From positions 62,001-126,000 of the forward strand of contig NZ_JARVWP010000006.1 in NCBI RefSeq assembly GCF_029846235.1: DNA of 64,000 bases, written 5' to 3'. Each line of letters begins with the position of its first letter. Within the stretch, counting starts at the first letter, position 1. This DNA is from Bradyrhizobium sp. CER78 (lineage in GTDB: Bacteria; Pseudomonadota; Alphaproteobacteria; Rhizobiales; Xanthobacteraceae). The translations under genes were made by a program, and so were the position numbers. Positions 39,436 through 48,773 of this stretch are shown in pieces. A model generated the notes under the pieces. That model ran no database searches. It worked only from the letters and a program-made list of their open reading frames with translations, and had not been told where the DNA came from.

Positions 39436-39482
39436 GAGACCTCGAACGCAGCGCGGCGCATTTGCCCGCGCTGCGTTTCGAT

Positions 39483-40082
39483 CTACTTCCGAAGGTCGCC
39501 CGCCTCCGCCTCGCTGGTTTCCAGCGAGACCGGCTCGAGGTGATAGCGCTTGGTCAGCGGCATCTGCGCGATGGCGAAGATCATGGTCAGCGGTGTTACG
39601 CCGAACACCTTGAAGTTCACCCAGAAATCCGTGCTCTGCGTGCGCCAGACGATTTCGTTGAGGATGGCCATGCCGGCGAAGAACAGCGCCCAGCGCATGG
39701 TGAGGATGCGCCAGCCCTGCGGCGTCAGGTTGAACATCTGGTCGAACATCACGGCGATGAAGGAGCGGCCAAACAGCAGCCCGCCGCCGAGCACGGCCGC
39801 GAACAGGCCGTAGATGATGGTCGGCTTGACCTTGATGAAGGTCTCATCGTGCAGCACCAGCGTCAGGGTGCCAAACACCAGGACGATCGCACCGGTCACC
39901 AGCGCCATGATCGGCACGTGCCTGGTCACCACATAGGATGCGATCATCGCCGCGACGATCGCCACCATGAATGCGCCGGTCGCGACGAACAGATGGTACT
40001 TGGCGTTCGCGATGAAGAACACGAGCAGCGGCCCGAGTTCGGTCGCAAGCTTGAACAGCGGATGCGGCTGGGTCTTGTCCAT
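39483..40082 (-). CDS. yciB: Inner membrane septation protein YciB/IspZ
   Basis: 199 residues from ATG 40082 ([20 protein letters not shown]). Five to six membrane segments are seen. The ELGPLLVFF and [17 protein letters not shown] blocks are family signatures. YciB is an inner membrane protein linked to envelope integrity and septation. It lies next to ftsY on the same strand, 37 bases away, as in other alphaproteobacteria. The in-frame extension upstream of 40082 overlaps ftsY and is rejected. Confidence 0.93.
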   Translation of the reverse strand: MDKTQPHPLFKLATELGPLLVFFIANAKYHLFVATGAFMVAIVAAMIASYVVTRHVPIMALVTGAIVLVFGTLTLVLHDETFIKVKPTIIYGLFAAVLGGGLLFGRSFIAVMFDQMFNLTPQGWRILTMRWALFFAGMAILNEIVWRTQSTDFWVNFKVFGVTPLTMIFAIAQMPLTKRYHLEPVSLETSEAEAGDLRK

Positions 40083-40119
40083 TAATTCTCTGTGTTGGTT
40101 TGAGGCATGATTTTCGAGG

Positions 40120-41067
40120 TCATGCCTCGATCCCGGCAATCGCCTTGGCAAAATCCTTCGCCGTGAAGGGCGCGAGGTCCTCGACGCCTTCGCCGACGCC
40201 GATGAAATGCACCGGCAGCTTGTGCTTCTCCGACAGCGCAACAAGGATGCCGCCGCGCGCGGTGCCGTCAAGCTTGGTCATCACGAGGCCGGTGACACCC
40301 GCCGTACGATGAAACGCCTCGACCTGCGACAGCGCATTTTGTCCCACCGTGGCGTCGAGCACGAGCAGCACCGCGTGCGGCGCCGACGCATCGACCTTCT
40401 TGATGACGCGCACGACCTTCTCGAGCTCGTTCATCAGCTCGGACTTGTTCTGCAGCCGGCCGGCGGTATCGATCAGCAGCACGTCGCGCGCCTGCTCCTT
40501 GGCGGCGGTCAGCGCGCTGAAGGCGAGGCTAGCCGAATCCGAACCCTGGGCGCCCGCGATGACCGGCGATTTGGTGCGCTCGCCCCAGACCTTGAGCTGC
40601 TCGATCGCGGCGGCACGAAAGGTGTCGCCGGCGGCCAGCATCACCTTGCGGCCCTCGGCAGCAAATTTGGCTGACAGTTTGCCGATCGTCGTGGTCTTGC
40701 CGGAGCCGTTGACGCCGACGACCAGGATGACGAAGGGCTTTTTCCCGGCATCGATCTCGAGCGGCTTCGCCACCGGCGCCAGCACCTTCTCGACCTCGGT
40801 CGCAACGACGTCCTTGACCTCGTCGGCCGAGATCGCCTTGTCGTAGCGGCCCTTGCCCACCGCCTCCGCAATGCGGACCGCGACATCGGTCCCGAGATCG
40901 GCGCGCAGCAGCACATCCTCGATATCGTCGAGCATGGCCGAATCGAGCTTGCGCTTGGTGACGAGGTCCGCGACCGCGGTCCCGATCGAACTCGAGGTCC
41001 GCTTCAGGCCGCCCTTCAGGCGCTGCCACCAGCTCTGTTTTGGAGTTCCTGCAGTGGTATCGTTCAT
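40120..41067 (-). CDS. ftsY: Signal recognition particle receptor FtsY
   Basis: 315 residues. This is the NG-domain GTPase that docks SRP-ribosome complexes at the membrane. The short N-terminal amphipathic region ([17 protein letters not shown]) replaces the long acidic A domain, as usual in alphaproteobacteria. G1 is GVNGSGKT at 118-125; [13 protein letters not shown] and [10 protein letters not shown] are the G3 and G4 blocks. It works with Ffh, encoded at 52270-53817. Confidence 0.97.
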   Translation of the reverse strand: MNDTTAGTPKQSWWQRLKGGLKRTSSSIGTAVADLVTKRKLDSAMLDDIEDVLLRADLGTDVAVRIAEAVGKGRYDKAISADEVKDVVATEVEKVLAPVAKPLEIDAGKKPFVILVVGVNGSGKTTTIGKLSAKFAAEGRKVMLAAGDTFRAAAIEQLKVWGERTKSPVIAGAQGSDSASLAFSALTAAKEQARDVLLIDTAGRLQNKSELMNELEKVVRVIKKVDASAPHAVLLVLDATVGQNALSQVEAFHRTAGVTGLVMTKLDGTARGGILVALSEKHKLPVHFIGVGEGVEDLAPFTAKDFAKAIAGIEA

Positions 41068-41116
41068 GGCGCGGACGTGTTAGCCGTTTCGGTCCATAAA
41101 CGAAAGTCTCGACGAA

Positions 41117-41818
41117 TTGATCGATGTTCCCCAATTGACCGCGGAAGAAATCCTGGGCCGGGTGCTCCACCGCGACGGGCTGATGCTGGTCATCGACAAG
41201 CCGGCCGGCCTGCCGGTGCATCGCGGCCCCAAGGGCGGCCCCAACCTGGAGGCCTCCTTCGACGCGTTGCGGTTCGGCCTGCCGCGGCCGCCGGTGCTGG
41301 CGCATCGGCTGGACAAGGACACCTCCGGCTGCCTGGTCCTGGGACGTCACCGCAAGGCGACCGCCTCGCTCGGGCTGCTGTTCAAGCACAGCAAGATCTC
41401 GAAGACCTACTGGACCGTGGTCGAGGGCGGCCCTACCGAAGACGAGGGCACCATCGACATGCCGCTCGGCCGGCTCAACGCCGAGCGCGGCTGGTGGCAG
41501 AAGCCCGACCCGGACGGGCAGAAGGCGATCACCAACTGGAAGGTGCTGGGGCGCGGCGAGGGCCTCGCCTGGCTGGCGATGGAGCCGGTCACCGGCCGCA
41601 CCCATCAGCTCCGGGTGCATGCGTCGGCGATGGGCTGGCCGATCGTCGGCGACAATATCTATGGCAATGGCCCCCGCTTCGGCGAACCGACCCTGCATCT
41701 GCATTCCCGCGAAATCGGCATCCCGATCTCCCGCAACAAGGACCCGGTCCATGTGGTCGCGCCGGCGCCGGGGCATATGTGGGCGCGGCTCAAGGCCTGC
41801 GGCTGGACCGGCCAGTGA
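41117..41818 (+). CDS. RluA-family RNA pseudouridine synthase
   Basis: 233 residues; the TTG at 41117 is the longest reasonable start. Catalytic D66 lies in HRLDKDTSG, the RluA-family signature. VIDKPAGLPVHRG and RTHQLRVHASAMGWPIVGD are other conserved blocks. There is no S4 domain, so it is of the RluA/TruC-like short class. The target uridine in rRNA or tRNA is unknown. It is divergent from ftsY with only 49 bases between. Confidence 0.9.
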   Translation: MIDVPQLTAEEILGRVLHRDGLMLVIDKPAGLPVHRGPKGGPNLEASFDALRFGLPRPPVLAHRLDKDTSGCLVLGRHRKATASLGLLFKHSKISKTYWTVVEGGPTEDEGTIDMPLGRLNAERGWWQKPDPDGQKAITNWKVLGRGEGLAWLAMEPVTGRTHQLRVHASAMGWPIVGDNIYGNGPRFGEPTLHLHSREIGIPISRNKDPVHVVAPAPGHMWARLKACGWTGQ

Positions 41819-41923
41819 TCTCCGGGGTTTTACGCACAATTATCCTTTACGGAACCTTCAGCCTCGTCCGGTAGTCCTGCAGGCGGCTTAGAAAAGCGCA
41901 TCGCGACGGGCTCAGGACGAGCA

Positions 41924-43063
41924 ATGCTGACTGGCGGGCAGGCAATTGTCGACGAAGTCGAGGCGGCGATACGCGCCGGCTCCGCCGAAAAATGCATCGC
42001 CACCGCCAAGCGCGTCACCGACCTGTTCCTCGCCTCCGCCGGCAGTTTCAACAGTGAACAGGTCGAGCTGTTCGACAACGTGCTCGATCGGCTGGTCAAG
42101 ACCATCGAGCTGAGGGCGCTTGCCGACATCAGCGCCCGCATGGCGCTCACCGACATCAGCGAGCAGCTCGCCCCGGTGACCCAGGCTCCGCCCGCGATCA
42201 TTCGCCGGCTCGCCGGCAATGACGAGATCAGGATCGCGCGGCCGGTGCTGCAGGAGTCGTCGCGGCTCAGCGCGGACGACCTGGTCGAGATCGCGCAGAC
42301 CAAGAGCGAGCAGCATCTGCTCGCCGTCGCCGGCCGCTGGTGGTTGAAGGAGGTCGTCACCGATGCGCTTCTGGCGCGTCGCTTTGCCAGTGTGAGCCAC
42401 CGCCTGGTCAACAATCCCGGCGCCAAGGTCTCGCCGGACGGATTTGCCGTCATCCTCGCGCAGGCCGAGTACGATCCGGTTCTCGCGGTCGAGACCGGCA
42501 TCCGCGCCGACCTGCCGTCGGAGCTCCGCCTTCAGCTGCTGCGCCGCGCGACGGAAGAGGTTCGCGGCCGTCTGCTGGAACGCGCCCCGCCCTATTTGTT
42601 CGAGGAGATCCGGCACGCGGTCGCCGCGGTCGCCGCCGGCGTCGACCGCGACATGTCGCAGGTCCGCGATTTCACCACAGCGAGGCGCCACGTCGCAAAG
42701 CTCAGGGATAGCGGCGAGCTCAATGAAGCCGCCCTGCTCGGCTTTGCCAGGCAGCGAAGATATGAAGAGACCGTTGTCGCGCTGGCGGATATTGCACAGT
42801 CGAGCATCGAGGTGATCCGCTCGCTGATGCAAAGCCTGCGCAGCCAGGGCCTGCTGGTGCCGTGCCGCGCGGCAGGCCTCAGCTGGGAGACCACCGCCGC
42901 GGTGATGGAATGCCGCTACACGACCGGCTCCATGGGCCCCGTCGAGCTCGCCCATGCGAAAGGCCAGTTCACGAAAATGACCCGCGAAAACGCCGATCGC
43001 CTGCTGCGATTCTGGCAGGTTCGCGCGTCGCAGCCTGCAAGACCCGGCGGACGCGCCCACTGA
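41924..43063 (+). CDS. DUF2336 domain protein
   Basis: 379 residues, largely alpha-helical with repeated short helices (ADDLVEIAQTKSEQHLLAVA, DALLARRFASVSHRLVNNPG), matching alphaproteobacterial DUF2336 proteins. No signal peptide or membrane segment is seen. Some DUF2336 proteins occur near signalling or chemotaxis genes, but nothing of the kind is here. It is a single gene followed by a gene-poor stretch. Confidence 0.82.
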   Translation: MLTGGQAIVDEVEAAIRAGSAEKCIATAKRVTDLFLASAGSFNSEQVELFDNVLDRLVKTIELRALADISARMALTDISEQLAPVTQAPPAIIRRLAGNDEIRIARPVLQESSRLSADDLVEIAQTKSEQHLLAVAGRWWLKEVVTDALLARRFASVSHRLVNNPGAKVSPDGFAVILAQAEYDPVLAVETGIRADLPSELRLQLLRRATEEVRGRLLERAPPYLFEEIRHAVAAVAAGVDRDMSQVRDFTTARRHVAKLRDSGELNEAALLGFARQRRYEETVVALADIAQSSIEVIRSLMQSLRSQGLLVPCRAAGLSWETTAAVMECRYTTGSMGPVELAHAKGQFTKMTRENADRLLRFWQVRASQPARPGGRAH

Positions 43064-43164
43064 GTGCAGAGGCGCGATGACGGGACCGGTTCTGATTCAA
43101 ACAGCTTGTTCCGCGTCACCACCCGCGTGCGGGTGGTTAGCGTGAGCCCACGACTCTTTCCGTG

Positions 43165-43293
43165 CGTCGTCCTGGCGAAAGCCAGGACGACGGCGGTGGA
43201 TCGTTCTCGATTCAAGCTGTCAAACAGCGCGGTGTCATCACCAGCGCATGGCGCATGCGGGTGATCCAGTATCCCAGAGACAGCAGTGCTTGA
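43165..43293. repeat. Palindromic repeats downstream of the DUF2336 gene
   Basis: GTCGTCCTGGCGAAAGCCAGGACGAC (43166-43191) is a perfect hairpin. It is followed by GTCATCACCAGCGCATGGCG...GGGTGATCCAGTATCCCAGAGACAGCAG (43233-43285), one half of the element whose full form lies at 52122-52225. The second half is missing here. Confidence 0.6.
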
Positions 43294-43378
43294 GCCGCGG
43301 AAGCGCTAGTTTGTCCGTCGGGTTAATTTGCCGCTCCGTTTTATTGCCAGTCCGGGGCTTGTCGCAGACATCGAATTA

Positions 43379-43398
43379 CGATGCGCAATTGCGCATCG
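43379..43398. repeat. Perfect 20-bp palindrome
   Basis: CGATGCGCAATTGCGCATCG is self-complementary over its full length. It lies about 80 bases beyond the 3' end of the small ORF at 43478-43579. It could be a dimeric regulator site or a repeat remnant. Confidence 0.6.
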
Positions 43399-43477
43399 GA
43401 TGGAGACCTTTGAACGCTGCGGCTCGAGTACGGATAGGTGTCTTGCGATGAGCCCCGGCGTCACTCCGATCGGCTAC

Positions 43478-43579
43478 TCAGAACATACCGACCTTAGCGA
43501 GAACGAGTATCTCGATCAGGACAACGACGCTCATAACCGCAACCGTAAGGAACACGTCGCCCGCGGACAGATTGCTCAT
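43478..43579 (-). CDS. Small single-pass membrane peptide, 33 residues
   Basis: The frame from ATG 43579 to TGA 43478 encodes a short soluble start (MSNLSAGDVF) and then one hydrophobic stretch of about 22 residues (LTVAVMSVVVLIEILVLAKV) ending GMF. GAGGTG lies eight bases upstream of the ATG as a ribosome-binding site. No family is recognised. It is below usual annotation length cut-offs. The composition is clearly membrane-like, and codons use the G/C-rich third positions of the genome, which supports coding. It stands alone in a gene-poor stretch. Confidence 0.5.
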   Translation of the reverse strand: MSNLSAGDVFLTVAVMSVVVLIEILVLAKVGMF

Positions 43580-43912
43580 GATGCACCTCGCGTTTGCGAA
43601 GCCCCATGACAATTCACCTATGTTAAAAAGGCTCGGTTCCACCGGATCGAACACGCACGTCGCGCGTTTGCGAGATCAGCAGAGGTTTTCGCAACAACGG
43701 GAACTTGAATATGGTGGATGTTCAAACCCGACCACGCGCTTTCGATGCGCAAGGGTTCCGCGCCGCTGCTCGAAGATGAAACTGTAATTCGAATGATGCT
43801 AGCCGCGACCAGCTAATGCCCTCCACTATGACCCTTCCGCGGCTTGGTTCTGTGACTGCCTTTCGGCTTCGCCCTGGCATGCGTTACGCGCTGGCGGGAC
43901 GATGAGTCAGTT
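43580..43912. other. Gene-poor stretch
   Basis: No supported gene, repeat or RNA was found. The part next to 43580 (TTTTTAACATAGG on the minus strand) is AT-rich and would serve as promoter region for the small membrane peptide. Confidence 0.35.
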
Positions 43913-44169
43913 CTAGATCGTGAGGAAGATTTCCGACGTTGCGATCGCCGCGCTGAGGAATGTGACTTCGTAGAATTCGACGTGCGCCAGAACGCCTTCG
44001 ACAGATCCTTTATGGCCTTGAATCTGAGAACCGACGGTTCGCTCTGCCGAACAATTGTTGCCTTGCTGCGCTCGTTCGGAAGCAACAGCATCGCTCGAGC
44101 TACTGCGCATCGCAGCTTCATCGAGCCATGGTTCGTAAGCTCAACAAATTCGTCCGGATTTGCTCTCAT
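43913..44169 (-). pseudogene. Small hypothetical ORF, apparently frameshifted
   Basis: From ATG 44169 the frame gives plausible protein sequence (MRANPDEFVELTNHGSMKLR ... LRFKAIKDLSKAF) for about 60 residues. It then becomes low-complexity Arg/Ser/Lys. Another frame from the same point reads LAHVEFYEVTFLSAAIATSE and stops at 43913. The switch near 43985-43990 suggests an indel in a gene of about 85 codons. No function is recognised. It could also be an intact 118-residue gene ending at 43813 with an odd C-terminus. Confidence 0.35.
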
Positions 44170-44417
44170 CTTGTTTCCTCAAACAAGCAAAAGCCCCGCT
44201 CATTGACAACGCCGACCTTCTGTCAAGGTTTCTGTCGTCAGCTGCAACATTTTCCGCAGCATGATTGTTGACTGCATGATCTGGACGGTTCTCTACATAC
44301 TGATTGCTGCCGCTGGCGCGCTGACGTTCGAGACACGGCTGCTCGCTTGCCAACGTCACCGCCTAAACATCGCCCAATGGTTCGGTGCGGACACGGCGAT
44401 TTTAGGAGTACAACATT

Positions 44418-45689
44418 CTAGCCAGCGTCGCCGCGCGATCCAACGAGGCGCGCGCCGTCGTGACCGGTCACGGTGAACCGCCGCACCATGCCCGGGACAT
44501 CTCCCGCGATAGCCACCGGCAGGAAATGTTCGGTGCGGCCCTGCCGGTCGCTCTCGATCAGCACCTCGCGGGTTGCGCCGATCTCCGCAGCAAGCCGCCG
44601 CAGCAGCGCGGCGTCGCCGGCCGCACGCAGCCGCCTGGCGCGTTCTCTGATCGCGCCGCCTGCGACCTGCGGCATCCGTGCAGCCGGCGTGCCGGGACGC
44701 TTCGAATAGGGGAACACATGCAGGAAGGTGAGATCGCATTCCTCGACCAGATCGAGCGAGCGCGTGAACATCTCTTCAGACTCGGTCGGGAAGCCTGCGA
44801 TGATGTCGGCGCCGAACGCGATATCCGGCCGCAGCCGGCGCACCTGCGCGCAGAAATCGATCGCGTCCTGGCGTGAGTGACGGCGCTTCATCCGCTTCAG
44901 GATCATGTCGTCGCCGGACTGCAGCGACAGATGCAAATGCGGCATCAGCCGCGCGTCGTCGGCGATGACGTCGAGCAAATCACGATCCGCCTCGATCGAA
45001 TCGATCGACGAGATGCGCAGCCGCTTCAGCTCTGGCACGTGGCGCAGGATCTGCCGGGTCAACTGGCCGAGCTTCGGCGCGCCCGGCAGATCGGCGCCAT
45101 AGCTCGTCAGATCGACGCCGGTCAGCACGATCTCGGCATGACCGCGCTCAACCAGCGCGCGGACCTGGTCGACCACGGCGCCCATCGGCACCGAGCGCGA
45201 ATTGCCGCGGCCATAGGGGATGATGCAGAAGGTGCAGCGATGATCGCAGCCATTCTGCACCTGCACGAACACCCGCGGCAGGCCGCGCTCGAAGCCGTCG
45301 AGCAGATGCGGCGCCATCTCCGTGACCGCCATGATGTCGGCGACCGCGACTTTCTCGCTTGCGCCGATGTTGAATGCCGAACGTGTCGCGCGCCAGGCGT
45401 CGCCGCGCATCTTCTCGTCATTGCCGACGACGCGATCGACCTCGGCCATCTCGGCAAACATCTGGCTTTGCGTCTGCGCCGCGCAGCCGGTGACGACGAT
45501 GCGCGCCGCGGGGCGCTCGCGTTTCAATTTGCGGATCGACTGCCGGGCCTGCGCCACCGCCTCATTGGTGACGGCGCAGCTATTGATGACGATGGTATCG
45601 GAAAGTCCCGCCTGCTCGGCCTCGCGGCGGATCACTTCGGATTCGAATGAATTGAGGCGGCAGCCAAAGGTGACGACATCGACGCCCAT
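44418..45689 (-). CDS. mtaB: tRNA t6A37 methylthiotransferase MtaB
   Basis: 423 residues. This radical-SAM enzyme converts t6A37 to ms2t6A37 in tRNA. The N-terminal UPF0004 domain has three cluster cysteines, C10, C38 and C69. The radical-SAM cluster is C148/C152/C155 (CDHRCTFCIIPYGRG). A TRAM-like C-terminal part is present (REVLIESDRQGRTEHFLPV). GVDLTSYG is typical of MtaB rather than MiaB. It lies five bases after dapF on the same strand and is probably co-transcribed with it. Confidence 0.93.
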   Translation of the reverse strand: MGVDVVTFGCRLNSFESEVIRREAEQAGLSDTIVINSCAVTNEAVAQARQSIRKLKRERPAARIVVTGCAAQTQSQMFAEMAEVDRVVGNDEKMRGDAWRATRSAFNIGASEKVAVADIMAVTEMAPHLLDGFERGLPRVFVQVQNGCDHRCTFCIIPYGRGNSRSVPMGAVVDQVRALVERGHAEIVLTGVDLTSYGADLPGAPKLGQLTRQILRHVPELKRLRISSIDSIEADRDLLDVIADDARLMPHLHLSLQSGDDMILKRMKRRHSRQDAIDFCAQVRRLRPDIAFGADIIAGFPTESEEMFTRSLDLVEECDLTFLHVFPYSKRPGTPAARMPQVAGGAIRERARRLRAAGDAALLRRLAAEIGATREVLIESDRQGRTEHFLPVAIAGDVPGMVRRFTVTGHDGARLVGSRGDAG

Positions 45690-45694
45690 GGCAA

Positions 45695-46579
45695 TTAAGC
45701 GACGCTGGCGAACAGCGCCGGATCGAAGCGGCCCTCATATTCGAAATCGGCGGTGCCGGTCATCAGCACGTGGTCGTCGCGCTCGCGCCACTCGATGCCG
45801 AGCTTGCCGCCGGGCAGCGTGATCTCGACGATGCGGTTGACGCGCTTCAGCCGCGCCGCCGCGACCGCCGTTGCGCAGGCTGCCGAGCCGCACGCCCTGG
45901 TCGGGCCGGCGCCGCGCTCCCAGGTGCGGATCGTGATGTGGTCGCGATCGACGATATGGGCCAGCGTGATGTTGGCGCGCTCCGGGAAGATCGGATGGTT
46001 TTCCAGCAGCGGCCCGAACCGTTCGAGGTCGTAGGCATTGACGTCATCGACCCAGAACACTGCATGCGGATTGCCCATCGAGACCACCGAGGGCGAATGC
46101 AGCACCGGATTGTCGATCGGCCCGACCTGCAGCTCGATGTAGCGGGTGTCGCGGAATTCCTCAGCCAGCGGAATGTCCTGCCAGCCGAACTTCGGCGCGC
46201 CCATGTCGACGGTGTAGAGATCCGGCGCCGGCCCCTGCCAGCAATTGAGCAGGCCGGCGCGGGTCTGGAACGTTGCCGTGGTCTGGCCGGTCTTCTCGAA
46301 GATCCGCCGCACCACGCAGCGCATGCCGTTGCCGCAAGCCCCGGCCTCCGAGCCGTCATTGTTGTAGATCGTGATGTACGCTTCGGTGCCGTCGAGCCGC
46401 GGCGGCTGCAGCACCATCAGCTGGTCATAGGGCGCTCCGGCCGGCGACGCCACGGCGCGCGCCTCTTCGGGCGACACTTGTGCCCGACCTTGCCCTTGGG
46501 AATCGCGCAGGTCGACGACGACGATCTCGTTGCCGATGCCGTTCATCTTGGCGAATGCGTGATTGGCGAGCGCGCTCAT
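45695..46579 (-). CDS. dapF: Diaminopimelate epimerase
   Basis: 294 residues from ATG 46579 ([20 protein letters not shown]). It interconverts LL- and meso-diaminopimelate for lysine and peptidoglycan. Both catalytic cysteines are present: C82 ([11 protein letters not shown]) and C230 ([10 protein letters not shown]). It is upstream of mtaB with a five-base gap, a common alphaproteobacterial pairing. Confidence 0.97.
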   Translation of the reverse strand: MSALANHAFAKMNGIGNEIVVVDLRDSQGQGRAQVSPEEARAVASPAGAPYDQLMVLQPPRLDGTEAYITIYNNDGSEAGACGNGMRCVVRRIFEKTGQTTATFQTRAGLLNCWQGPAPDLYTVDMGAPKFGWQDIPLAEEFRDTRYIELQVGPIDNPVLHSPSVVSMGNPHAVFWVDDVNAYDLERFGPLLENHPIFPERANITLAHIVDRDHITIRTWERGAGPTRACGSAACATAVAAARLKRVNRIVEITLPGGKLGIEWRERDDHVLMTGTADFEYEGRFDPALFASVA

Positions 46580-46764
46580 CGATTTTCCCAAATTCTGCCC
46601 GGTTATATGGCGAGTGGTGGCCGGAAGGCCAGTCTGAATGGCCCTATGACACATCTGTCATGGGACGAATGCAGAACTCGCGTGTTAGGAATATCGCACC
46701 TCGCGGACCGCGCGCGCCGGGACAGATCGAGCGGCCGTCTGAGGAAGGGGATGGAGAAGTATCA

Positions 46765-47475
46765 ATGAACCGTATCAACACGCTCCGCGCGGCCCTGGTC
46801 GCGCTGCTCCCTTTGGCCGCGATCGCATTGGCAAGCCCGGCGCCTGCCCAGTCGCCATCCGCCTCGCCCGCTCCCGCGGCAAGCCCGAGCCCGACCCCCG
46901 CCCCGACCCCGGCGGCAACGCCCGTGCCCCCGCCGGCCGAGACCAAGTCGCCGGCTGACAGCCCCGCCGCGTCGCAGTCTCCGACACCACCGCCGGCCGC
47001 CCCGGTGCAGACCGCCGACCCGTTCGGCGAGCCGTTCACGCTGGAGCCGAAGAAGGTCGTGATGCTGAAGGGCACGGCCAATTGGGATTCCGCCTTCGAC
47101 GCGCTGATCGAGGCGTTCAAGCAGCTCACCGCCCTGCTCGACAAGGACGGCATCAAGGCATCGGGCAACCCGATGATCGTCTACACCTCGACCGACGACA
47201 CCGGCTTCACCTTCATCGCCGAAATCCCGGTCGATCAGGATGCGAAGAACCTCGGCAAGAACATGAGCATGGGCAATTCGCCCGACGGCAAGGCGCTGAA
47301 GTTCGTCCACCGCGGTTCCTACGACAACATGGACAACACCTATGAGGCGATCACCAATCACCTCGACGACAAGAAGCTCGAAGCAAAGGACACCTTCATC
47401 GAGGAATACATCACCGATCCGCTGAAGACCGCCGAAGACAAGCTTGTGATCAACGTCTACGTACCCCTGAAGTGA
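46765..47475 (+). CDS. Secreted protein with GyrI-like domain
   Basis: 236 residues from ATG 46765 (MNRINTLRAALVALLPLAAI), after GGAAGGGGATGGAGAAG. A signal peptide spans 1-28 (ending ASPAPAQ). A long Pro/Ala/Ser linker covers about 29-88. The C-terminal domain, about 95-236, has the GyrI/AraC-effector pattern: VMLKGTANWDSAFDALIEAF, NPMIVYTSTDD, FVHRGSYDNMDNTYEAITNH and EEYITDP. GyrI-like domains bind small ligands and are usually cytoplasmic, so an exported version is unusual. It overlaps the next gene by four bases. Confidence 0.75.
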   Translation: MNRINTLRAALVALLPLAAIALASPAPAQSPSASPAPAASPSPTPAPTPAATPVPPPAETKSPADSPAASQSPTPPPAAPVQTADPFGEPFTLEPKKVVMLKGTANWDSAFDALIEAFKQLTALLDKDGIKASGNPMIVYTSTDDTGFTFIAEIPVDQDAKNLGKNMSMGNSPDGKALKFVHRGSYDNMDNTYEAITNHLDDKKLEAKDTFIEEYITDPLKTAEDKLVINVYVPLK

Positions 47476-48194
47476 GCCAGATGACCCGCCGACTCCCGTT
47501 CGCCGCCGCCCTCCTCACAACCACCCTGCTCGCTGCACCCGCAATGGCCGATTCCGACTTCCCGCCGGCGATCTCGGTCACCGGCGAGGCCACCGTATCG
47601 GCGGCGCCGGACCAGGCGCAGCTCGACGCAGGTGTCACGACCGACGGCAAGACCGCACGCGAGGCCACCGAAGCCAACAATGTGACGATGGGCAAGGTGC
47701 TCGCGGCGCTGAAGGGCGCCGGCATCGCGGAGAAGGATTATCAGACGTCGCGGCTGTCGCTGCAGCCGCAATTCGCCAACCGTCCGCCGTCATCGCCGAG
47801 CGCGCCGCCCAGCATCGTCGGTTACCATGCGAGCAACCGCGTCACGATCAAGCTGCACGACGTGAGCAAGGTCGCCGGCGTCATCGACGTGCTGGTGGGC
47901 GCCGGCGCCAACGATATCGGCGGCCTCAATTTCTCGGTGTCGCAGGCCTCGAAACTGCTCGACGACGCTCGCGAAAAGGCTGTCGCCGACGCACGCCGCA
48001 AGGCGGAGATCTACGCCAAGGCCGCCGGCGTCACGCTCGGCGCGCCGTTGAACATTTCGGAAGTCGGCTCGGCGCCCTTGGCGATCGGGGGCAAGATGGC
48101 AAGGTTCGCCGCGGCCCCAACGCCGATAGCCCAAGGTGAGGAAACGCTGACGGTGAATGTCAGCGTGTCCTGGGCGATCAAGCCGGCGCAATAA
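47472..48194 (+). CDS. SIMPL (DUF541) domain periplasmic protein
   Basis: 240 residues from GTG 47472, or from ATG 47481. A signal peptide covers about 4-27 (LPFAAALLTTTLLAAPAMA). The SIMPL fold spans the rest: ISVTGEATVSAAPDQAQLDA, VTIKLHDVSKVAGVIDVLVG and ARRKAEIYAKAAGVTLG. SIMPL proteins form periplasmic oligomers of mostly unknown role. GTG overlaps the upstream stop (GTGA), so the two exported proteins are probably co-translated and may work together. Confidence 0.88.
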   Translation: MSQMTRRLPFAAALLTTTLLAAPAMADSDFPPAISVTGEATVSAAPDQAQLDAGVTTDGKTAREATEANNVTMGKVLAALKGAGIAEKDYQTSRLSLQPQFANRPPSSPSAPPSIVGYHASNRVTIKLHDVSKVAGVIDVLVGAGANDIGGLNFSVSQASKLLDDAREKAVADARRKAEIYAKAAGVTLGAPLNISEVGSAPLAIGGKMARFAAAPTPIAQGEETLTVNVSVSWAIKPAQ

Positions 48195-48207
48195 GGGCTT
48201 GATTCAA

Positions 48208-48247
48208 CGAAATGTTCATGATATGTTCCAAGCATTTCGAATTTTTG
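48208..48247 (+). terminator. Probable terminator after the SIMPL gene
   Basis: CGAAATGTT (48208-48216) pairs with AGCATTTCG (48231-48239), 9 bp with one G-U, followed by AATTTTT. It marks the boundary between the exported-protein pair and the low-GC cassette. Confidence 0.55.
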
Positions 48248-48323
48248 CACGGTCAAGTCGTTAATGATTTCTGTGCAACCCTTGAAAATTATGATTCGTT
48301 AGGATTCGAGGGAGGTGATTCTT

Positions 48324-48773
48324 ATGAATGATATCGCGACGACTGTCCCCTTCCTTTCCACAACCCAGCTTGGTGAACTCGCGCTCGACGCCGCCTTGGA
48401 GGCTGACGACGTAATCAATCGGCGAGGAACGCAGCTAGACCTAGTTCGAAAGCTCCTCGCGGCACTGCGAAATACGCTAGCGACAGGAGCCGGCGGGGTG
48501 AACCCTGCAAAGATAGATCTCACGTATCTTCCGATTTACGAGTCTGCGTTAGGAATCGCTGCCGACGGAAGACCTGAGCGCGTTGTCGAATTTACAGAGC
48601 AGGTTGCAATGATTCTGTCCCAATTCTTTGATGCGGATGCTGACCAGAATAGTGACCTGCTTCCAAAGATACGAGACTTCTGTCTAGCGGTTCACGATGA
48701 AACGCTATCGCAACGTCTGGATGTAGTTCAGAGCGCGCAACAAACAGCTAAGCATGTCAATCGAGTTAATTAG
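48324..48773 (+). CDS. Cassette gene 1: small protein of unknown function
   Basis: 149 residues from ATG 48324, preceded by a near-perfect GGAGGTGA ribosome-binding site at 48311-48318. It is predicted all-helical and acidic (LGELALDAALEADDVINRRG; VVEFTEQVAMILSQFFDADA). No membrane segment, signal peptide or known domain was recognised. A/T-ending codons are far more common than in flanking genes, pointing to horizontal origin. Its last 20 bases overlap gene 2, so the two are co-translated. It could be an adaptor, sensor or partner of the metalloprotease-like protein, but nothing in the sequence shows which. Confidence 0.7.
   Translation: MNDIATTVPFLSTTQLGELALDAALEADDVINRRGTQLDLVRKLLAALRNTLATGAGGVNPAKIDLTYLPIYESALGIAADGRPERVVEFTEQVAMILSQFFDADADQNSDLLPKIRDFCLAVHDETLSQRLDVVQSAQQTAKHVNRVN

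Noticed and set aside
44261-44476. 71-codon plus-strand ORF with one hydrophobic segment
   Set aside because: It overlaps the 3' end of mtaB on the other strand, lacks a ribosome-binding site, and turns Arg-rich exactly where it overlaps.
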